DNA of 64,000 nucleotides from Trachythela sp. YZ-2020 (taxonomy: Eukaryota; Cnidaria; Anthozoa; Malacalcyonacea; Clavulariidae). Location of the stretch: positions 8,543,501 through 8,607,500 of the forward strand of contig JADLSH010000367.1 of assembly GCA_016169945.1 (NCBI GenBank), in the 5' to 3' direction. Within the stretch, counting starts at the first letter, position 1; the number at the start of each line of letters is the position of its first letter. The position numbers and the translations under genes were made by a program. The notes under the pieces are model-generated. The model made no database searches and was not told the DNA's origin. It saw nothing but the letters and a program-made list of their open reading frames with translations. This document shows positions 1-9,934 of this stretch, piece by piece.

Positions 1-126
1 TAGGCTAACCGGCTTTTGAACAACCGGCCCCTGAAGTCAACAATGTGACTGTATGTATGTATGTATGTAATGTATACATGTATCAATGTACTTAATATGA
101 ATTATGACTGTATGACTGTATTGAAC

Positions 127-300
127 TTGGCAAGTTGGTTGGAATACCTTTGTTATTATTTAATTTTAAGTTTTGACTTTAATCTATAATTTCACTTTTT
201 CACAAGGGGAGGTGCATGAATTTTCAGGGGAGGTGCAAAAAATCTCAGGGGAGGTGCAAAACAATCCCAGGGGAGGTGCGCACCTCCCCACACCTCCCCT
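127..300 (+). repeat. Dispersed repeat with CAGGGGAGGTGC tandem units
   Basis: It starts TTGGCAAGTTGGTTGGAAT and ends in four to five short units of AGGGGAGGTGC. The same sequence occurs reversed at 10725-10835. It lies left of SCAPER exon 4, in intron sequence. Confidence 0.7.
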
Positions 301-486
301 CAAAATCCGGCCATGGTTGGCAGCCAGTTGCGCCTTCAATAAGCCTTCGACTCGACTAAGTCAAGCTGCGTCCTTCGTGATTCAGCTCAGCTCTAAGCTG
401 GAAGTAAGGATGATTAGCGCACCCCCATTCTCACTATTTGATTTGACAAAAGACAGGCCAGGTACAACATGTATCAAAATACAAAC

Positions 487-3400
487 CTGTCTTTGCTGTC
501 AGCTCTTTCAAACGCGGCTTGAAGTTGAATACGCTCGATTAACGACTGAAAATCATTTCTGCATTGGTCTAACATCATGATCACTTCCTGTAAGCAGAAG
601 AATAAGAGAACATGCAATTTATCTCTATTATCAAATATGGGAGCAATGCATCTGAAAGCCTTAAATCTGAATGGTAGCTGAACAATTGTGTAACGCGCGA
701 TGGTATAATAGTAAATATTGTAAAGGGGTGTATATAATGACCATTTCACCCCCCCCCCCAAGTCAAGGGTTTGGGGAAGAAAGTGACCCTAAAAAGGAAA
801 TGAGGGAAAAGAGGAATCTTTAAATTCATGCAAGTAAGATTTTCTTCCAACTGTACAAGGTTTTGCAATAATTTCACCCTCAAAATGCAGGAAATGGTCA
901 TGTTGAACTTCCAAAATATTTCCTTAGACCGTTACCGGATAGGGGAAGAAAGTGGTCCTTTAAAAATTGGGGGTGGGGAAAAAAGTAACCCCGCTGGTAA
1001 CTATACACACTCTTTTCCCAGTATCTTTTTTGAATTTCTACACTCGCGGTGGTCAGACTAGCGTGATGTTCTTCTGAGTTATGTTTCCTGTTGCTAAAAT
1101 TGACTTTCTGAGGCCTAATTGCTCGAAAATTTCCCAAACTCCCCATTTCCCCGCCGCGTAGCTCACTCCAACCGTTCCTCCTGTTCTAAATCACATATAG
1201 TGATAATTCTACGTTTTAGAACGCCGGATGTATAGCTCAGATTATCATCCATGTCACAAACATCCGGCGTTCTAAAACTTAGAATTCCCACCATATGTGA
1301 TTTAGAACAGGAAGAACGGGTGCTCAATCGCCTCGCTCGCAACTCGCAAGCCACGCGCCCCCGAAGCTTCGTTAACTGCAAAATAGTAAATATACAGTCA
1401 TGTACAGGACCGCTCTTCATGACTGCAGAAGTTAGAGAGAGCTATAATTCCAAATTCAAAATATGCGGTTCAAAACTTAATTGAAAGGTTTTGTAGATGG
1501 AAAATTATTGAGTGAAAATTATATACATTTATTAGACCTAACCAGGAACAGCTACGAAAAATGCAACTATAGGTCCCTGGCTTCAAAACTTAGCTTCAAA
1601 ACTTAGTTGAAAGAATTCTAGAGTTACAGACCAACTCGAAAAATCATGTGTAGACAGTGGAACTAGTTATCTAAAGGCATATAGACAGACTGAACGCAAT
1701 TCTACAACGCGACGCAATTTTTCGATTTTCATTAACATATAACTTTGATCCTGTGTTATGTTTTTCAAATATTCAGAAGCGCTATAACACTTTGAGTTAT
1801 TTGGTCTGCATATCTTTTAAAATTTCCTTTCATAGACGGTTTTCTTTACTTTTAAAACCTTTGCAAAGCGTTGCCAAATCGCGTCCGGTGTGTCTGGGCC
1901 TTAAACCATGGCTAACAACTCCAAAATCATGTGGAGTTAGTTATCTAAGCCTGGAGTTATTGGAGGCGCGGGTCATCATCTCCAAAATTGTATTTTGTAA
2001 TGCAGAATTTCTATTAGCGTGAACTGCATGGACCACTCCAGTCTACGGCCACAAGTCGCTATTATGAACGTCGTTTGGATTTTGGCACTTTGCCTCAGAA
2101 ACGCGACATAGCCTAGCTCCATTCGAACATTGGCTACCTCCACAAAAATACAATCGACAGGCATGCCGCTCTTATGAAGATGTTGACGGTAAATCATTAC
2201 CTGACATTCCATGACGCTTTCATCCGTCTCGCATGTTGTATAAATCTCATCAACAGCTCTCTTCAGATTATCAAACAAATACGACCAATATCTTGCACGC
2301 AAGTCTATCTTCTTCCTGTTGGCAGAGTTCGATCTACTCCGTGCTTGTCGAGCCTTTGGTTTCTCTTTGCCTGGAGAGCTCCTAAGTTTCTCGACACTCG
2401 TCTTCTCTTTTTCTTTGGTGTCGTTCTCAGCTTTGGCGGGCCGAGTGTTGCGGTCGTTCCTGACTGCCAAAATAAAATGAAAATATTATTAAACTTTTTT
2501 TAAATGCGGTAATCATTTGATGGTGTTTGTGGATGGAATATATTCGCAGCAGAGCAGTTGCAAAAAATGCAACCTTAGGCCCTCTGGCAGGAATCGAATC
2601 TGCGGCCCTGCATTTCCGGTGCAGCGTTCTAACCATTAACTGAGCTACAGAGCTGACAGAGAATACCGATCGTTTTTCGTCACGTCCGCGTCGTAGATTT
2701 AGCATATCTTATATAGTCGGTATTATCTTCACACGAGACCATGCAGACGAATTCGGAACCTCACGCCAAATCCTTCGACTCCATTTGTTCACACGGGAAC
2801 ACGGAGCCTTGTAGACTAGATTCACGCGAGACGGATGAATTGGGAACCGCGTACGCAAATTGTTAGGCGCGATAGGATGAAAAGTATCTTTTTGTATAGA
2901 TCTAAAGGGATATATCAATAAAAAATTAGGAATTATAATCTGCGTATAACATTGATACTGATCTAGCACTTCCAAGGCCTAATAATAATATTTTGAAACG
3001 AAGCTTTAAGTATAGTGGTGCAATGCTTTGGAATGGTGTTCCCCCGCAAGAGGCAAACATGGCCACATCGCTCTGTCAATTTAAACGAACAGTCGCCACT
3101 TTGCCTGTCTCATACTTTCAATACTACATTTAAGCCCCGTACAGACGAGCAAGTTTTCCTTGACAAGTTCCTTGTCGAGTTTATTTGTTCGTGTGTACGG
3201 CAAACAAGTTTTTTTCCATCAATTTTTCCATGACAAGTTTTACGAGCCCGTGTATTAACGACACAAGTGAATACTTCATGTTTATAGTGGCAATGGCCGC
3301 TCAACTAGATCAAGTGTGCAGTGTCGTACTGCGCATTTCCTTGTCAAGTTTTCTTTGTCGGCCGTACACACGAACAGTTTTCCTTGTTCGAAAGCTGGCA

Positions 3401-6400
3401 TGACAAGCTTTTGAACAAGGCTCCTTGTCAAGGAAAACTTGCTCGTGTGTACGGGGCTTAAAGCCCCCGTTAAACGAGGATGTAATGCATGAGAGTTGCA
3501 ACTCTCGCTCGCACTTGACCACCAACTCTCATCAACTCTCATCAACTCTCACCAACTCTCACCAACTCTCACCAACTATCATCAACTCTCATCAACTCTC
3601 ACCAACTCTCACCAACTCTCATCAACTCTCATCAACTCTCATCAACTCTCACCAACTCTCATCAACTCTCATCAACTCTCATCAACTCTCATCAACTCTC
3701 ACCAACTCTCATCAACTCTCATCAACTCTCATCAACTCTCATCGACTCTCATCAACTCTCATCAACTCTCATCAACTCTCATCAACTCTCATCGACTCTC
3801 ATCAACTCTCACCAACTATCATCAACTCTCATCAACTCTCATCAACTCTCACCAACTCTCATCAACTCTCATCAACTCTCACCAACTCTCATCAACTCTC
3901 ATCAACTCTCATCAACTCTCACCAACTCTCATCAACTCTCATCAACTCTCATCAACTCTCACCAACTCTCACCAACTCTCATCAACTCTCATCAACTCTC
4001 ATCGACTCTCATCAACTCTCATCAACTCTCATCAACTCTCATCAACTCTCATCAACTCTCACCAACTCTCATCAACTCTCATCAACTCTCATCAACTCTC
4101 ATCAACTCTCATCAACTTTGAGCTGCTGAGTGTTAATGAGAGTTTTGTTTGCTTGACCCGTCACGAGAGTTGCATAATATAGTCAGACTAGTGTTTTGCA
4201 CTTTCTATAAGAATTAGCTTAACAAAATAACACGTTATATGACTGTGTCTATAACAAGAAAAGCTAAGAAGGAAATCTAAATTTAGAATTATTCTCAGGG
4301 CTCCGTTTCGCGCGCTAAATAGGGAGCTTAAGCAAGCGGCGTTTTTGTCAACACGGACGTCACCCGAAGGTTAGCACACCTAATTTTGGCGGCGTTTTTC
4401 ATCATGACACTCGCGTAGGGACTCTCGGTTATAATTCCATGACACTACGCAATCACGAATATTTCTCTTTGATCTTGACCCCAATCCCGACCCAATCCCT
4501 AACCCTATTTCGTGCGTGTCATGGAATTGTAACCGGACTCTCTCTTCATTTTGTACATACAGTAGTATTCATACGCCCCTCCTGAAAATCAGCTCTTCGA
4601 ATAGTTGCATGTGAGAGGCTAGCGTGGTTAAATAAAGCGTATTCATTCATTCATTCGGTTTCACTTGTTCACACGCGGGATTTTACACACGTCCCGTGCG
4701 ACCTCGAAACTATAACTAAGGTGCAAACGTGCAAATTTGACAATGACTCCAGATTCATTTCGTGTAAACGGAGCACGAGAATCGCGCAATAAAACCATTC
4801 CTTTGTGGTTTTGTACAAACGGTATCCTAGGAGTAAACGTGTGAAATGCGATCGTTATCTCATAACAGTCACCTTGCAGATTTACACTGACACAAAACTC
4901 ACATACAATTCTCTGTCTAAAATCCGATATATCAAGTACGCACTAGTACAAAATCTTCAGGCAATATGTTCCTTATTAAAGCTAGCTATAAGTGTGTATT
5001 AAATTTTACTTTGTTTTGGGAGCTAAACATCAACAAATAGAAAGGCTTGCGGCCAAAGTCTCAACGAGAAAAATCAATAAAAATAAGATTTCGAAATTAC
5101 CTTGATGGATAAAAGCAACGCTCGCCATTGCTGTTTCTTAAACTAATGCTCCTAGTATGGTTCAATGTTCCAAAATGATATACATTTCAATTTAAAACAT
5201 AGCATTAGTGTATAACGCATATATATACACACTGTCTGACACCGAAGAATTCGTGATCATTGTTGTGAAAAGCAAGTCTAAATTAGAAGCCAGACGTTAT
5301 GCATATTTAACGAGCGGTAATGTTTCAATTTAATTGACTATTCATGAACAACATCCATAAAGCATCGATCAATGATATAGATTGCCATAGGTTTGGTTTT
5401 GCCAGCAACTCACGCGCTGCAATTCTCCTATAACTGAAACCACGTTCCCGCTGACGAAGAAGGTTATATAGGCTGTGTTCCAATATGGTATAGAAGGTGC
5501 TTGTAGATTGAATATTCGAACGAAAATTTATATACACTTTTAGACCTAGCCAGGAGCAGTTGCAAAAAAATGCAACGCATAGGCCCTCTGGCAGGAATTG
5601 AACCTGTGGCCCTGGGATTACGGTGCAGCGCTCTAACCAACTGAGCTACAGAGTCCAGTTGCTGAGCATTAACTGCAAGTTCGGTATATATGATGGGAGT
5701 GATGCCAGTATTAGGTATGGGTAAATATCAAGATTTGTTCTCGGCATCTCGTTCGATAGAACTTATAGCAGAAGGGGCTTGTAGATGGAATATTCGAACG
5801 AAAATGTATATACATTTTTAGACCTAGCCAGGAGCAGTTGCGATAAATGCAAGTTATGCAACTAAGGCCCTCTGGCAGGAATTGAATCTGCGGTCCTGCG
5901 ATTCCGGTGCAGCGCTCTAACCAACATTTTATCATGCATACCGTATTTATTCGTTTATTATAAGCGAAGTGAGGCCTAAATCTCGGTCCCCTTATTACGC
6001 GGCGTGCATACATACGTCAGTCTCTGTTTTTAGCTTCTGTTTTTACTGTAAAAACACGTCATTTTTGCATAGCAATTACTGAGTCTGACTCCGGAAAAAC
6101 TATTGAACAGAAAGGACGACAGTTAAACAGCACTTGCTTAGCTGTCTAATGGCTTTACATAACATAACATAACTTTATTTAGAGAAGGTTTAAAGTATTT
6201 ACAAATAATAAATACGCCAGTTTAGCTAATGCTAATCTTCCACTGGACCTTCTATATAACCATATAACTGAAATAACAATTAACTATACAACTACTCATG
6301 CATGCATCTATTTACAAATTATGAAGAACTTATGAACAGATTAAGAAAGAATTTATAAACTTTACGCTTAAATATAGAAAACGACCCAGATGACTTAATA

Positions 6401-9117
6401 TCTGGTGGTAACATATTATAAATAACTGCTCCGTTATACTGAAGTCCATTCCTAGTTATGGATAGCTTAAAGTTCGGTACCCACAAGTTCATATTGGAGG
6501 AGCTTCTGGTTCGACACTGAGAAACCGATTAAAGCATTTATAAATTGCTCTCGTTCGCGTTTCACCGCCAACACTGATCAACTCTCATCACATTTGAGAT
6601 GGTTCAAATTTTGATGAGAGTTTATGAGAGTTTTGCTCGTTTGACCGATACGCGCGTGGTAATAGCACGTCAACTCTCATGCAACTCTTGTTCTCGTTTG
6701 GCCGTCCGGAGTATGAGAGTTGATGAAACTCTAATGTAAACTCTCGCTTGTCAACTGTCATCAACTCTCGCCCTCGTTAGACCGGGCTAGCCCGCTAACT
6801 AAAATCTTATATAAATTTTGCTTTGCGATTATATGGGAGCCGGGCTTTGTCGATATCTTGACTGTTGAATTTTCGCATTCCCATCAGTCATTCACCGTAG
6901 ATTTTCAAGAAAAGATCAGTATTATATGATGGCTATTCGTGAACAAGTGAAAGCCAAGGCAATAACAACATCGATAAAGCGCGACAGCGACAGAAAAAGT
7001 CGTACGACGCCAAACATAAGCCGTCTTGTTTCAAACAAGGGGACGTCGTCGTCGTGTGTTTATTTATCCTTTTATACTGTAGTTGTGTACATATTTTCCA
7101 TTTGGCACCTTTCTAGTCTATTTGTAGTTTAAGATTTTTGAATTTGGATCTCACTGGCAATAAAAAACAACGTTTTCTATTCACAATAAAAATAAAACAA
7201 TGAAAACTAATGAAGTTAACGTATTCGCCGTTATTGGGGTTGCTTTTGGTATATAAAAGTGTTGAAAAAAGGGGGTCCAAATCTGCTGAAGGGGGTCCAA
7301 TTCTACTAGGAGATTTGGACCTACAGGGGGGCCCAAATCTGCTGTGACACCGGGATGAAAATCGCCATGTAATCGCTTCATCCCGGCAAACCGGGCTGAA
7401 AATCGCACACGCACGGTTTTTTATATTAAAAATGTAAACAAATAGCGTTAACAGAGACTCAAACTAGCATTAAAACGTTGTTTTTGTGTTTCATAGATGT
7501 TTAAAAATTTCAGACAGTAAAGCGACTGCATTTTACGAACGTACAAGCGAAGAAACTTGTTTCCGCTAATACTGAATGAAATTACAGCAACAAACATCAA
7601 TCGATACGTGAGGAAGCCCTTAAATGCAGCATATAAACAATATTCAGTTATTATATATGAAAATATATGGTGTTAATGAGTTTATTTCATCCCCGGCTTA
7701 CCGCTTAAATGGGGCTAGCCCGGTCCATGTAATTGGCCCCTTAGATTAAAACTCACAGTACCTTGTCTTTCATCACTAACAGGAACTGACCATGTCACAA
7801 GATTTCTGGCAGCTCTGCCTTCTTTCTCAACCAAACGACGTACGTGATCCTGACTGTTTGTGCGATGTAATCCTTTATAGCTTGTCTATAATAATAATTT
7901 AAGCACATTGACCCATTAACTGGCAGTATCCTACCACTGACAAGTAAAATCATCTGCCACTAGACAAAGTAAAATACTAAAGTAGGGTGCATTGCAAGCT
8001 AATGGGTTAACAAGAGACACTGGCAGGTAGTTTTGTTAACCCATTAACTGGCAGTACCCTACCACAGACGAAAAATGTCTGGCATTAGACAGAGTAAAAT
8101 ACTAAAGTAGGGGCCATCTGGGTGCATTGCCAGCTAATGGGTTAAATAATATAAAAGGAAAATGATAAAAGTGCAGGTAAAGAATAAATTACACATTGTA
8201 TTTGCATAGTTACTTAGCAAGTTTATTCTCAAATTAGTCAGTTCTTTAACTTTCAATATAATATATCATAACTTCAGGCAATATCTTGCCGAATCCCCTG
8301 AGCGGAGGGTCTATAAATGATATCTTGAACATGCGATGCCAGTGTAGGTATCGTCTATAGAATGATGCACAATATGCTGCAAGCCTTTGAGATCAAACTA
8401 ACTGAAAAATTCAAGAATTATCAGTAGCTCGTTATCAGTAGCTCAAAATTTCAAGAGCCACTAATTTATTAGTAGCTCGTGCTTACTGTCATGTGTTACC
8501 CTTGGTAAATAAAGTCAATGACATGAAATGAAATGTTTCAAGCAAAGGCAAAAGGCCTGGAGGTCGTCACTACTGGAAGTTATCCACCTAACTTCCAGAC
8601 AAAAGGCCTTCGCTCAAAACAACAAAGTTCTTGTTGAATTTTTCAGCTAGTTTTATCCCAAAGACTGGCAGCATATCGTCTATACATGACAGCAGGCAGA
8701 TCATCCGTCAACACAAACTACACTGATGTTCGGTCTGTTTGAAACATACTTTATAGTTTATACACAAATTATCTGACAAACTTCTTTGCCCAGTAAAATC
8801 AGGTCATTTTAATATCTATTTTATAACACATCACAGTATATTCATATGCAGTGTGTGACAATGTTTGAATTTTATATACAATAGTGATAGGTGGTCAATA
8901 TTGTATTTAAATGACTTGATTGCATCAAGTAATTCAAGCTAACTTTTAGTTAAATATTTCATACCTTCGGTGAAATATTCTTCTTGTTATTCGTATAATT
9001 ATTGCGGTATCTTTCTGCTCGAGTTTTGTGTGTACTTCCATTCCCAATATTTCCATTGCCGTCTCTTTCTTCATGGCCATTTTGCCGTCTTCGCTCGCTC
9101 TTGTCAACATGAGACAT
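487..9117 (-). CDS. SCAPER: SCAPER homologue (S-phase cyclin A-associated protein in the ER), N-terminal exons, partial
   Basis: Coding exons on the minus strand are 9117-8965, 7885-7762, 2463-2201 and 587-487. They encode 213 residues plus two bases and run off the left edge. Every junction has AG/GT ends and the phases agree (0, 1, 0). Residues 60-86 hold the conserved N-terminal motif (NSQDHVRRLVEKEGRAARN, then WSVP). Residues 145-167 hold IDLRARYWSYLFDNLKRAVDEIY, and residues 181 onward hold EVIMMLDQCRNDFQSLIERIQLQ. All three blocks have direct counterparts in vertebrate SCAPER in the same order (SCAPER_N region). In vertebrates SCAPER is a largely ER-associated protein that binds cyclin A/CDK2 and affects cell cycle and cilia. 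Residues 1-51 are a polar N-terminal extension with no match I recognise, so the start (first ATG of an open exon) is less certain than the rest. Intron 2 (2464-7761) is full of repeats. Later exons lie outside the window. Confidence 0.9.
588..2200. other. SCAPER intron 3: no gene, repeat fragments
   Basis: It holds a C-rich run at 750-760, a 60-bp-arm hairpin at 1172-1319, a SINE tail fragment at 1485-1590, and a related pair of segments (AAAATCATGTG then AGTTATCTAA) near 1640-1675 and 1922-1948. I see no coding exon. Confidence 0.6.
1172..1319. repeat. Inverted-repeat hairpin element
   Basis: Arms of about 60 bases (CCGTTCCTCCTGTTCTAAATC and its reverse complement at the right end) surround a loop of about 30. 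They meet at ACATCCGGCGTTCTAAAAC. It is probably a small MITE. Confidence 0.75.
2578..2655 (-). repeat. tRNA-derived SINE fragment
   Basis: On the minus strand it has an A box (TAGCTCAGTTAATGG), GCTGCACCGGAAAT and a B box (GATTCGATTCC). It is a member of the SINE family seen fully at 5487-5770. The sequence downstream (CGTCACGTCCGCGTCGTAG, 2674-2692) also recurs at 14706-14724. Confidence 0.7.
2990..3130 (+). pseudogene. LINE reverse transcriptase C-terminal remnant
   Basis: Plus-strand frame from 2993 reads LKRSFKYSGAMLWNGVPPQ then TSLCQFKRTVA, the typical end of CR1/L2-type LINE polyproteins (SGAxLWNxLP...FKR). It is cut at 3131 by an inserted MITE. Confidence 0.65.
3131..3460. mobile_element. 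MITE, 330 bp, inverted ends TAAGCCCCGTACAGACGAGC
   Basis: The left end 3131-3170 and the right end 3421-3460 are inverted copies over about 38 bases, through AAGTTTTCCTTGACAAG. The interior has further CTTGTC/GACAAG palindromes. No coding capacity. Confidence 0.8.
3521..4117. repeat. 10-bp minisatellite, about 59 units of ATCAACTCTC
   Basis: Units are ATCAACTCTC with ACCAACTCTC, ATCGACTCTC and ACCAACTATC variants. The flanks (GTTAAACGAGGATGTAATGC and GAGAGTTG motifs) belong to a MITE family also at 6541-6790 and 42536-42722, so the array expanded inside one copy. The long SHQLSSTLIN open frames are by-products. Confidence 0.95.
4427..4536. repeat. Inverted repeat GGTTATAATTCCATGACAC
   Basis: About 20-base arms (4427-4445 and 4516-4536) flank a segment with CCCTAACCCTA. 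It is a likely small element end pair. Confidence 0.5.
4560..4658 (+). repeat. LINE-type 3' tail
   Basis: The sequence TACGCCCCTCCTGAAAATCAG ... GAGGCTAGCGTG ... AATAAAG ends in (ATTC)n. A close relative at 33722-33800 ends in (GATGAT)n. Both look like 3' ends of a non-LTR retrotransposon. Confidence 0.55.
4659..5486. other. SCAPER intron 2 segment without recognisable genes
   Basis: Short random frames only. I see no splice-bounded conserved exon and no clear element boundaries. Confidence 0.5.
5487..5935 (-). mobile_element. tRNA-derived SINE, one full and one truncated copy in direct tandem
   Basis: The first copy carries a tRNA-like head at 5581-5656 (minus strand: GACTCTGTAGCTCAGTTGG A box, GGTTCAATTCC B box), followed by the tail with GAGATGCCGAGAACAAATC. 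The second (5771-5925) repeats the TTGTAGATGGAATATTCGAACG end and breaks inside the tRNA part. Each unit is near 280 bp. Confidence 0.75.
6158..6530 (-). pseudogene. LINE fragment, 3' end of the reverse transcriptase ORF and tail
   Basis: On the minus strand the frame 6528-6319 reads KLSITRNGLQYNGAVIYNML and then PPDIKSSGSFSIFKRKVYKF to a TAA. This is the usual C-terminal block of CR1/L2-like LINE proteins. The 3' UTR ends in TTATG repeats at 6158-6175. The 5' part is missing, so it is a dead-on-arrival copy. Confidence 0.75.
6541..6790. mobile_element. MITE rich in CAACTCTCAT motifs
   Basis: It contains scattered direct and inverted CAACTCTCAT/ATGAGAGTTG words and CGTTTGACC blocks. It is a sibling of the elements at 3463-4190 and 42536-42722. 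Confidence 0.65.
7908..8145. mobile_element. Two tandem short MITEs with TTAACCCATTAACTGGCAGT ends
   Basis: Copies at 7908-8011 and 8035-8145 share about 85 percent identity. Each has terminal inverted repeats (TTAACCCATTA...TAATGGGTTAA). They sit in SCAPER intron 1. A decayed third copy is near 42858-42925. Confidence 0.75.
8146..8964. other. SCAPER intron 1, repeat fragments
   Basis: It contains a LINE-like tail (TGTTACCCTTGGTAAATAAAG, 8494-8514) and a hairpin-bearing dispersed repeat at 8565-8640. I see no exon. Confidence 0.5.
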
Positions 9118-9934
9118 CGTTTTAAAACTATACTACATTTTGAAAACCTACTTTTCCCTCCACAAATTAGCAGATTCTTTTCAATCAACCATATTTCGCT
9201 AAATATTGCATACAAAATGTTGACTTGAAAAGCAAAACAAACCACATATCTCCCGCGCAACGGCGTCAGATGTGAAACCACAATTAGTAGGTTCTTTGTC
9301 CGTACGGAGAATAATAACCACGGCGCTTTATCCCTACTTCAGAAAGAATTTATAATACTCAGGAAAACCGTGAATGAGAGACTTTAAGAAAGTTTCTAAA
9401 GCCATTATTATGTTCAAACAAGCAATAGTTTAACATTTTGTGATACCACGAAGAAAGAAAACAATGAAATTTAAGAATTCTTAAGCTTTATGTTGCGTAG
9501 GTATTTTTACCCGGTCGGCTTAACGTACCAAAACGTACTATTTATAGACAACATATATATTTATTTATAAACGTTTATTTATAATTTTTGAGCAAATAAT
9601 GAGAACTGTATTGGATAAATCGATAATGGATAAAAAGTATTGCTATTAATCATATATTTATACTGATAAATTGGTTAAACAGTGCAAAACTGACAGAAAT
9701 ATTGACTAGTTAATAGAAAAATTATAAATTTCAGAGTTGACATTTTAGCCACGGAGTTTTATCCCTTCATTTGTGATGATTTTTGTCATGCGCAGTAGGC
9801 TCAGCGGGAAAATTGAATTTTAAATATAAACAGAAAACATCAACACTTCTAATAAACCGAAATTTGATCACTTTTATAAAGAATATTCTTAAAATTTAGG
9901 CATATTTGTATTTTTATCCTTTTTAATCTGTGCT
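9118..9934. promoter_or_regulatory. Head-to-head intergenic region between SCAPER and ANKLE1
   Basis: This 817-bp stretch separates two start codons pointing away from each other, so both 5' UTRs and a shared or back-to-back promoter should lie here. I see no CpG island, TATA box at a convincing position, or strong motif. The right half is AT-rich (around 9540-9760). Transcription start sites cannot be placed from sequence alone. Confidence 0.5.

Noticed and set aside
3425..4182. Open frames of about 230 residues made of SHQLSSTLIN repeats
   Set aside because: They are translations of the 10-bp minisatellite. Thirty bases make ten codons without a stop in any forward frame, and there is no splice or start context.
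4500..4510. Telomere repeat CCCTAACCCTA
   Set aside because: Only about one and a half units, inside the loop of a small inverted repeat.
5581..5656. Functional tRNA gene
   Set aside because: A and B boxes are present, but the acceptor stem does not pair well, the anticodon arm is poor and the sequence is part of a multi-copy SINE with a common tail.
6926..7132. 68-residue plus-strand frame
   Set aside because: No family match, no splice evidence, and it lies in a SCAPER intron on the opposite strand.
8946..9281. 111-residue minus-strand frame as a gene
   Set aside because: The SCAPER first exon (9117-8965) uses a different frame here, supported by phase and by the conserved next exon.
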